The notes under the pieces are model-generated. The model was not told where the DNA came from. It saw only the letters and a program-made list of their open reading frames with translations, and did no database searches. Of a stretch of 45,362 nucleotides of DNA, positions 39,782 to 45,362 are shown piece after piece. A program made the position numbers and the translations under genes. Each line of letters begins with the position of its first letter. The first letter of the stretch is position 1. Location: the NCBI GenBank assembly GCA_016935655.1, contig JAFGQM010000055.1:1-45362 (forward strand), written 5' to 3'. The stretch is from Candidatus Altarchaeota archaeon (GTDB taxonomy: Archaea; Altiarchaeota; Altiarchaeia; JAFGQM01).

Positions 39782-40944
39782 AAGTTATGATAATAGGCTT
39801 GGATCCAACTCCCGCTACAGCAAGTGGGGTGGGGGATTTAAGCAAGAGGCTAATCGAACAATCCAAGTTTCTAGACAGTGTATCCCATATATGCAGGTCC
39901 CTTAAACCCCTGGAGCCCGTCAAGCTCACCCGCAACGCTACAACATATCCAGTCACCCCACCATTGAAAGTCCTGTACCCTCTTTATGCATTTAAACAAG
40001 CCTCTAAGATATTAAAAGCTAGCAGGGCAGATGCCGTATACACACAGGATCCATTCCTCTGTGGCCTCACTGGATACATGATAAAAAAATTCTTTGGAGT
40101 CCCATTAATCATAGGCGTGCATGCAGATTTCATAGACAATCCTTATTGGCTCGCAGAGTCCACCAAGTATCCATTCCTCAACTTGCTCGGGAAAATCCTT
40201 CTGAAAAGAGCAGATTCAATACGTCTTGTCAGCTCCGATATGAAAGAAGTGCTTATCAAACTTGGGATAGATGGGAATAAGATTATAGTAAGACCTACTG
40301 GTGGCGGCGTCAGTTTCGAGAGATTCTCAAGAGCGAAGGGCGACAGAATAAAACAAAAGTTTAAGGGAAAAAGGATATTGCTATTTGTGGGCAGGTTGGT
40401 CAAGCAGAAGAACCTAGACCTGCTTTTGACCGCAGTCAAGGAACTAAAACTCAAAGACGTCCTGTTTTTGATAGTTGGTGATGGCCCAGAGAGGGAGAGA
40501 CTTGAGCAGATGGCTAAAAACAATGCAAATGTCAGATTCCTCGGCATAGTGCCGTTTAAGGAACTACCAGATTACTATGCTGCAAGTGATCTCACTCTGT
40601 TATCCTCAAACTATGAGGGCCTCCCAAAGGCTGTTGAAGAATCCCTTGCAGCCGGAACACCAGTAGTATCCACCAGAGTCAGTGGTTCTATTGAGCTATT
40701 GGAAAAAAGCGGGGCCGGCTTACTAGTTGATGTAGGCGACAAAGAAGGTTTCAAGGAAGCTATAAAAAAATTGCTCTCCAATGAAGAGGCAAGGAAATCC
40801 ATGGGCTTGAAGGGTCAGGAGCTAATGCGCTCGAAATACAATCGCAATGAACAGCTGAAGGAAACGTACATGTCTATATATAATAAACCCCGGAAAGGTA
40901 AACATAAGAATGAAAGTCACTTTCTTCACAAGACGAATCGATAA
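39778..40944 (+). CDS. GT4-family glycosyltransferase
   Basis: This protein of about 388 residues starts at ATG 39778 (MKVMIIGLDPTPATASGVGD), with the Gly/Ser loop before SKRLIEQ. The donor half has ILLFVGRLVKQKNLDLLLTA, LIVGDGPERERLEQM and EGLPKAVEESLAAGTPVVST. Earlier in-frame starts (39724) are within the previous gene. The last about 12 residues (KGKHKNESHFLHKTNR) are basic and unlike the family; they are encoded within a 35-bp overlap with the next gene and look like accidental read-on. Confidence 0.9.
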   Translation: MKVMIIGLDPTPATASGVGDLSKRLIEQSKFLDSVSHICRSLKPLEPVKLTRNATTYPVTPPLKVLYPLYAFKQASKILKASRADAVYTQDPFLCGLTGYMIKKFFGVPLIIGVHADFIDNPYWLAESTKYPFLNLLGKILLKRADSIRLVSSDMKEVLIKLGIDGNKIIVRPTGGGVSFERFSRAKGDRIKQKFKGKRILLFVGRLVKQKNLDLLLTAVKELKLKDVLFLIVGDGPERERLEQMAKNNANVRFLGIVPFKELPDYYAASDLTLLSSNYEGLPKAVEESLAAGTPVVSTRVSGSIELLEKSGAGLLVDVGDKEGFKEAIKKLLSNEEARKSMGLKGQELMRSKYNRNEQLKETYMSIYNKPRKGKHKNESHFLHKTNR

Positions 40945-41935
40945 GAGCGATGCCAGAAGCGGTGCGATACACGATTGGGCAGCAAAGCTAGCCGAGCGTG
41001 TTGAATGGCTCTATGTAATATGTTTGGAAAAGGGCAAAACAGACCTTCCGGCCAATGCAGAGGTTTTTGTCTTAGGCAAAGGCAAGGTAAGGAGAATCTT
41101 CAATTTCCTGAGGAAAGGCCCCAAGGTAATCTGGAAATCAGATGCGATATTCTGCCACATGTATCCCGTATACACGATAATGTGTGCTCCATTCACAAAG
41201 CTTTTCAGAAAGCGCTTGGTAACTTGGCACGCTCATGCCACGGTAACTATTAAACTCAAAATAGCCCATGCGCTTACCGACGAGATCGTCACATCAACTC
41301 CAAATGCATTTAAGATAAGAAGCAAAAAGGTTAAAGTTGTGGGGCAGGGAATCAACACAGATTATTTTGCCCCACCCAAGAAAACCAACAACAAATATGT
41401 TTTACTAGCCGTGGGGAGGATAACACAGGTTAAAAAATACGAAACCCTGATAAAAGCAGCATCCATACTAGTTAAACATGGGATTAAGAATCTTGAATTC
41501 AGGATAGTCGGAGGAACAGTCTATCCCAAGGACGAGATATACCTAAAGGAACTAAAAAAGCTCATCGAAAAATTGGGCGTATCCAAGAACGTCAAGTTCA
41601 TCGGTCCGGTCCCCCATGAAAAACTAGCTAGCCAATACCAAGATTGCGAAATATTTGTCAGCTCAACACCTACTGGCAGTTTTGACAAGGCGGTTCTAGA
41701 GGCCATGGCCTGTGCAAGACCGATTGTGACTTGCAACGATTCATTCGGCGAAATAGGTGTAAGACACCTATTCAAAGAGGGAGATGCAGAGGATATGGCG
41801 GATAAAATAAAATTGCTTTTTTCGATGCCCCCCGTCGAGAGGAATAAATTGGGTCTTGGGTATAGAGAGATAATAAAAAAAGACCACAACATGGAATCAC
41901 TCATGGATAAAATAGTAGAGGAGTTGAAAAAATAG
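40910..41935 (+). CDS. GT4-family glycosyltransferase (short form)
   Basis: The 341-residue GT-B protein begins MKVTFFTRRIDKSDARSGAI and has IFCHMYPVYTIMCAPF, LVTWHAHATV, VGQGINTDYFAPPKK, LLAVGRITQVKKYETLIKAA, FIGPVPHEKLASQYQDCEIF and STPTGSFDKAVLEAMACARP with the E-x7-type donor motif in modified form. It is shorter than its neighbours because the acceptor domain is reduced. The base composition is more A/T-rich than the upstream genes. It overlaps the previous gene by 35 bp and lies one base before the flippase gene. Confidence 0.86.
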   Translation: MKVTFFTRRIDKSDARSGAIHDWAAKLAERVEWLYVICLEKGKTDLPANAEVFVLGKGKVRRIFNFLRKGPKVIWKSDAIFCHMYPVYTIMCAPFTKLFRKRLVTWHAHATVTIKLKIAHALTDEIVTSTPNAFKIRSKKVKVVGQGINTDYFAPPKKTNNKYVLLAVGRITQVKKYETLIKAASILVKHGIKNLEFRIVGGTVYPKDEIYLKELKKLIEKLGVSKNVKFIGPVPHEKLASQYQDCEIFVSSTPTGSFDKAVLEAMACARPIVTCNDSFGEIGVRHLFKEGDAEDMADKIKLLFSMPPVERNKLGLGYREIIKKDHNMESLMDKIVEELKK

Positions 41936-41936
41936 C

Positions 41937-43322
41937 ATGGCAACGTTATTACGCCGGGTGGCTGGCGGAAGTTCAACAGTCTTCTTCATAAATTTAGCAT
42001 CTATGTTCGTAGCGTTGTTCGTAACAGTACTTTTGATCACCAACCTTGAGCAGTCAGACTATGGGCTTTTGATCCTTGCATTGTCTGCCTATAGCATAAT
42101 GCTGACGTTCTTGACACTAGGCATCGACGGTCTTATAGCAACTGAAATTTCACGATACAAAGGTGAGAAGAAGTATGGGCACATAAAGAGAGTTATAAGG
42201 GACTATGCGATTTTAGAGCTTGCGGTTGCCCTACTACTAAGCCTTTCCTTTTTCTTCTTCGCCGAATTTGTTGCATCTTTCTATAGCCACGAGGTCGTCT
42301 ACATTGTGAGACTGACCTCTGTACTATTGTTCCTTGGTGGCATATCGGGGGTTTTACGAACTATCCTCTATGGTTATTCCAAGTTCTTTTTTTACTCAAT
42401 TGAGCCGTTTATTGAGACAGTTACCCGTCTAGTTTGCATATTCGTCTTTGTGGTTCTCTTAAGTTGGGGGATAACGGGCGCTTTTATGGCCTACATAATG
42501 GCCATAGTCGTGGGGATTTCAGCCCTCGTACTCCCATTTACAAAAATTATTCATTCCCTTAAATCAGTCCCTATTTGCAATGAAAACCTTTTGAAGGCTC
42601 TTTTCTTAGGACATGGCAAGTACGTTCCTCTCAGCACGATAATAAAACATATTTCGGATGAGATCCCAGTTTGGATAGTCACAGCATTTTGGACCCTAAA
42701 CGATGTGGCCATATACAGCCTCGCAAAGAAATTTTATAACCCAGCGGCGATGATATTCGGATCCATAGAGACTGTACTGTTGCCCACTATGTCTGAAGAA
42801 ATCGGCAAGAGTAAGGAGAGGTTGGTGAAACTTTACCTACTCGGTACCAAATACTCCCTTTGGACATCATGTATCCTGGTTATCCCAGCAATACTCCTCA
42901 CCCCCCTAGCAATAGACATCTTTGCACCCGGCGCCTATAATCAATCCAAACTTGTACTTCAAATTTTACTTATAAACCTCGTATTAATATCGCTTTCAAG
43001 CATACAACGCTGCACACTCTATGCAATGAAATCCCAGAGAAGTCTATTCTTACTCTTCTCGTTGAATTTTGTTTTCTTTTTAGGCATATCCCTAATAACT
43101 ACCTTCTACCTTGCTGCCATTGGAATGGCAATAGCATATATAATCACAAGTTTTTTAAGGATGCTTTTCGGTTTCTACCTTTTGCACAGAGAAGACAGGA
43201 ATTTACGGATTACTATATCAAGTCTTTTCAGCATTGACGACAATGATAAAAGAATATTTCGGAGGATATTTGGTAAAATAAACAGGGTTAACTCATCAAC
43301 CGAGGAGGAGTTAGATTTTTAA
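41937..43322 (+). CDS. Wzx-like polysaccharide/lipid-linked glycan flippase
   Basis: This 461-residue protein has about 12-14 predicted membrane helices and the MATE-superfamily/RfbX (PF01943) plan. The start AGGSSTVFFINLASMFVALF is family-typical, as is FGSIETVLLPTMSEEIGKSK. Later helices are rich in Leu/Ile/Phe. It should move the finished lipid-linked glycan across the membrane so that AglB can use it; archaeal flippases of this type (AglR in Haloferax) are known. Its Ser/Lys-rich C-terminus is cytosolic. The gene lies in the more A/T-rich end of the island. Confidence 0.88.
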   Translation: MATLLRRVAGGSSTVFFINLASMFVALFVTVLLITNLEQSDYGLLILALSAYSIMLTFLTLGIDGLIATEISRYKGEKKYGHIKRVIRDYAILELAVALLLSLSFFFFAEFVASFYSHEVVYIVRLTSVLLFLGGISGVLRTILYGYSKFFFYSIEPFIETVTRLVCIFVFVVLLSWGITGAFMAYIMAIVVGISALVLPFTKIIHSLKSVPICNENLLKALFLGHGKYVPLSTIIKHISDEIPVWIVTAFWTLNDVAIYSLAKKFYNPAAMIFGSIETVLLPTMSEEIGKSKERLVKLYLLGTKYSLWTSCILVIPAILLTPLAIDIFAPGAYNQSKLVLQILLINLVLISLSSIQRCTLYAMKSQRSLFLLFSLNFVFFLGISLITTFYLAAIGMAIAYIITSFLRMLFGFYLLHREDRNLRITISSLFSIDDNDKRIFRRIFGKINRVNSSTEEELDF

Positions 43323-43323
43323 A

Positions 43324-43896
43324 ATGCCTCACTATAAAGGCTTAAAAGGTATTTTGGCCAGATACATTGTAGCACTCCTAAGGCGTCTGACTTATCTGTA
43401 CAGGTTCTTCTACGTTATAACCAGTGGAGTCAGCCTTCTACAGTCCCCCAGTGGCTTAACCATAACATATGTAGAAGGCGGCAAGATACACAGAAGGTTT
43501 ACCAACATTTACGTATTGGCCAAACTTTTTTCCAGGGGGGAGTTTGAAACGCTTTCTGATATAAGGAAAAAATACCAGTTGCTGAATCAACATTATATCC
43601 CTGGCAAACCAGAATTTGAAATTACAAAAAATGAGGTGATTCGGAGTTATGAAAAGGGTTATAAACCACTAGATGAGGTTTCACAATCCGAACGTAAAAA
43701 AATCGCCCCAAAGGTTAAAGAGTTCCTCGATGACATACATCGTGAGGGGATTATTCACGGTGACTTGGAACTAAAGAATATTCTACTTGATAGTAAAAAA
43801 AGTCGTATTTTTGTGATAGACTGGGAAAATGCCTGTTTCTCAAAGGACAGAAAAGACCAAGGAAAAGATTTCAACATTCTAAAGTTCTTAAACTAA
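43324..43896 (+). CDS. Small HGD-type kinase (LPS-kinase/Bud32-like fold)
   Basis: The 190-residue protein has the C-lobe of a protein-kinase-like fold: IHREGIIHGDLELKNILL (HGD in place of HRD, catalytic Asp and Asn) and IFVIDWENACF (DFG-equivalent DWE), followed by KDQGKDFNILKFLN at the end. The N-lobe is degenerate; the hinge seems to be EVIRSYEKGYKPLDEV, and I cannot place a firm VAIK-type Lys. A short form and HGD loop are shared with Bud32/RIO and bacterial WaaP/KdkA kinases that phosphorylate LPS sugars. Its place next to the flippase suggests phosphorylation of a glycan or of a glycan-assembly protein. Its 3' end overlaps the convergent methyltransferase by 4 bp. Confidence 0.75.
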   Translation: MPHYKGLKGILARYIVALLRRLTYLYRFFYVITSGVSLLQSPSGLTITYVEGGKIHRRFTNIYVLAKLFSRGEFETLSDIRKKYQLLNQHYIPGKPEFEITKNEVIRSYEKGYKPLDEVSQSERKKIAPKVKEFLDDIHREGIIHGDLELKNILLDSKKSRIFVIDWENACFSKDRKDQGKDFNILKFLN

Positions 43897-44582
43897 TCCA
43901 ACTTTTTAAGCAAATAAAAGATTTTACTCCCTAGGCATTCCTTTAGAATTCTTGATGGAATAAACTTCTTGTATGTTTGAACTTCCACTACCTCCAGGCC
44001 GGCTGCTTCGAACAGATTGTTGTAATCTGCAGGTGTTAAAAAGTTTTTATGGGAGTGACTGATGTCAGGGAATTTACCCCCAAATAAATATTTAACCCGA
44101 AATTTATAATATGTTATGTTGGGCACCCCACAGAGTATGTAAGACTCCATGTCCATCATGGCTTTTGCCTCTTTCAACAATTTCAGTGGATCATCGAGGT
44201 GGTGGAGGAGCATGCTCATTATAATAAGGTCAAATCTCTTTACGCCGAATTTTGGTATGCCTTTGTTCAAATCCCAGAGTTTTATGTTTGTCCTGTCAAA
44301 ATCGTAGCGATCAAAAATATTCTTCGATATCTCAACACCGAATACCCTATACCCTGGGAGTAAATCTTTATACACAATCCCTGGACCAACACCCAAATCC
44401 AAAATCTTTGCACCCTTTGGTACTACCCCCTTTACCATCTCCTCTATTTTACGATGTATAGCTGTTTTCCTATAACGACCTGATTTTTCCCTCCAGTCCC
44501 AGTAATCATCGTAGTCTATGATGCCAAACTGCCTTTTTGAAATCTTAGATCCGAACTCCGTACGTTTTTCTTTTGAGCCCAT
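43893..44582 (-). CDS. Class I SAM-dependent methyltransferase
   Basis: The 229-residue protein has the Rossmann methyltransferase core: motif I AKILDLGVGPGIVYKDLL (about residues 60-77), acidic FGVEISKN, and motif IV FDLIIMSMLLHHLDDPLKLL. The tail FLTPADYNNLFEAAGLEVVEV is typical of Methyltransf_11/23 proteins that act on lipids, quinones or sugars. In this setting, O-methylation of a glycan residue is plausible but not shown. It is transcribed leftward from an AT-rich gap. Confidence 0.85.
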   Translation of the reverse strand: MGSKEKRTEFGSKISKRQFGIIDYDDYWDWREKSGRYRKTAIHRKIEEMVKGVVPKGAKILDLGVGPGIVYKDLLPGYRVFGVEISKNIFDRYDFDRTNIKLWDLNKGIPKFGVKRFDLIIMSMLLHHLDDPLKLLKEAKAMMDMESYILCGVPNITYYKFRVKYLFGGKFPDISHSHKNFLTPADYNNLFEAAGLEVVEVQTYKKFIPSRILKECLGSKIFYLLKKLD

Positions 44583-44688
44583 ATTTATTCTGAGCTAACT
44601 TACCCTTTTTGGAAATTCTGATTAAAAAGAATTGGGCTTGAAATTAATCAAGCCAAAAATGAACACAATATCTAACTCGACAAGCTAT

Positions 44689-44712
44689 ATAAGCTTCGCT
44701 TCGCGAGCTTAT
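44689..44712. repeat. Hairpin-forming inverted repeat
   Basis: ATAAGCT (44689-44695) pairs exactly with AGCTTAT (44706-44712); with a one-base bulge the stem extends through CGC/GCG. On the minus strand it lies about 90-115 nt downstream of the predicted start of the candidate RNA, close to a GCTTTTTC stretch, so it may shape or follow the RNA 3' end. Confidence 0.5.
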
Positions 44713-44803
44713 GAAAAAGCCAAGAGGCTCCCCACCTACAGCGGCAAATAACCTTCTCAGTCGGTGCTCGTCCGTAGGTTCTACGATGGATAGCGGAGTC
44801 TGA
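44690..44803 (-). ncRNA. Candidate structured non-coding RNA
   Basis: On the minus strand a TATA-like CTATATATTAA (about 44833-44823) lies about 25-30 nt before position 44803. The downstream block has paired segments: GACTCC with GGAGCC (one wobble) closing the outside, ACCTAC with GTAGGT inside, and the local hairpin CGTAG-AAC-CTACG. A T-run (GCTTTTTC, about 44720-44713) lies near the end. The block does not look like tRNA, SRP RNA or RNase P RNA, and I see no clear C/D-box pair. Strand choice rests on the TATA-like element only. Confidence 0.4.
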
Positions 44804-44893
44804 CCAATTCGGTGCAGTTTTTTAATATATAGCCACAATATTATCACTCAGAATACACAATAATAGATTCATTTTTGCATTTCCTCCAGTTTA

Positions 44894-45362
44894 ATGAAAC
44901 AGACTACAGAACGGCTTATACCTTTGCTCAGGCAGGAACTTAGCATAATTAAGAATCTTGTTATGCAAAAGGAGATAATACGCCAGTTCCAGATACTCTA
45001 TTTTGGTGCGAGATTCCAGAATAGGACTTGGGCGACCACTTATTGGGGGGGCGTCCGTGTCCTAAAGTGCCCGCTAGACCTCTGGGTTTACCAGGAGATA
45101 ATAAACGAACTAAAACCAGACGTCATAATCGAGACCGGCACATCTCGTGGTGGTTCAGCCCTCTATTTGGCCTCAATATGCGACTTCATAGGCAAAGGGA
45201 GAGTTATAACGATAGACCTGGAAGTTCCTTTTGACAAAAAGACCGGCAGGCCTGTCCAGTTGCCAAAACATGACAGGATAACCTACATAATTGGCTCCTC
45301 AACCTCACAAAAGACAGTTGAGAAGGTCAAATCCCTCATAAAAAGGGGCGAAAAAGTACTTG
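44894..45362 (+). CDS. CmcI/rhamnosyl O-methyltransferase-family protein, N-terminal part (runs off the window)
   Basis: I translated the plus strand from ATG 44894; 156 codons are open to the window edge. The sequence has TWATTYWGGVRVLKCPLDLW, then YQEIINELKPDVIIETGTSR and GGSALYLASICDFIGKG. These match the cephalosporin hydroxylase/CmcI family (PF04989), which despite its name contains SAM-dependent sugar O-methyltransferases. GRVITIDLE provides the acidic end of the SAM-binding strand. A role in O-methylating the island's glycan fits. The first about 40 residues are a helical extension (ERLIPLLRQELSIIKNLVMQ). Confidence 0.85.
   Translation, partial: MKQTTERLIPLLRQELSIIKNLVMQKEIIRQFQILYFGARFQNRTWATTYWGGVRVLKCPLDLWVYQEIINELKPDVIIETGTSRGGSALYLASICDFIGKGRVITIDLEVPFDKKTGRPVQLPKHDRITYIIGSSTSQKTVEKVKSLIKRGEKVL

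Larger units (their letters stand above)
44583..44893. other. 311-bp intergenic region with one GC-richer structured block
   Basis: The flanks are very A/T-rich. The middle (about 44690-44815) is clearly richer in G+C and holds several inverted repeats; I call it a candidate RNA gene. A rightward promoter for the gene at 44894 is not obvious, though AT-rich sequence precedes it. A short frame through the block has no features of a protein. Confidence 0.5.

Noticed and set aside
44720..44805. tRNA gene in the GC-richer block
   Set aside because: A GGTTC stretch and complementary ends suggested a tRNA, but no cloverleaf with a proper T-loop and anticodon arm can be formed.
44644..44847. Leftward 67-codon open frame in the last intergenic region
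   Set aside because: No protein-like features, crosses several inverted repeats, and has no ribosome-binding site; better explained as chance or as part of an RNA gene.

Overview
The window is archaeal chromosome. It encodes SRP54, Orc1/Cdc6, SepF, Cdc48, TrmI, RNA polymerase subunit E' with Spt4, ribosomal proteins S24e and S27ae, Rli1/ABCE1, AglB and a complete O-phosphoseryl-tRNA synthetase (SepRS). SepRS is confined mainly to methanogens, Archaeoglobus relatives and some uncultivated lineages (Altiarchaeota-like, some DPANN, some Asgard), so an uncultivated euryarchaeal or DPANN-related genome is likely. I cannot place it further. Genes are tightly packed, with many ATGA overlaps, several GTG/TTG starts, and short intergenic gaps containing TATA-like boxes. 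No insertion sequence, CRISPR array, tRNA or rRNA gene was seen.

Layout. 1-7 kb: housekeeping genes (SRP54 fragment, PRC-barrel protein, TraB-family protein, Orc1/Cdc6, SepF, an unknown tail-anchored-like protein, SepRS). 6.6-10.3 kb: a heat-shock module in which hsp20, cdc48 and a small unknown gene run leftward and a winged-helix regulator is divergent, with an inverted repeat in the shared promoter; the gene content recalls the Archaeoglobus HSR1 unit. 10.3-15.6 kb: tRNA methyltransferase TrmI, a PIN protein, a membrane pyrophosphatase, then rpo7-spt4-DUF359-rps24e-rps27ae. 15.6-18.7 kb: a two-gene membrane/winged-helix unit and Rli1, linked by two perfect palindromes with the same 14-bp core.

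18.7-45.4 kb: a large protein-glycosylation and surface-glycan island. A HAD phosphatase and a 1396-residue AglB are followed by a GPT-type phosphoglycosyltransferase, a 4-epimerase, a nucleotide-sugar dehydrogenase and GT2/GT4 transferases. A leftward cassette at 30.5-34.7 kb encodes three short-chain dehydrogenase/reductase enzymes and an RfbH-like iron-sulfur/PLP sugar 3-dehydratase. Rightward genes then resume: GT2, a GT-C transferase, a CDP-tyvelose/paratose 2-epimerase homologue, three GT4 enzymes, a Wzx-like flippase and a small HGD-type kinase. A leftward methyltransferase and the start of a CmcI-like methyltransferase close the window. Together these could make nucleotide sugars, build and flip a lipid-linked glycan and transfer it to protein.

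The strongest novelties are: (1) AglB fused to an FKBP prolyl isomerase and thioredoxin-like segments, a possible one-chain glycosylation and folding machine; (2) hallmark enzymes of 3,6-dideoxyhexose synthesis in an archaeal glycan island; (3) the paired palindromes around and inside rli1; (4) a DNA-level over-represented motif GTTTAAG/CTTAAAC in several reading phases; (5) a candidate structured RNA at about 44.69-44.80 kb.
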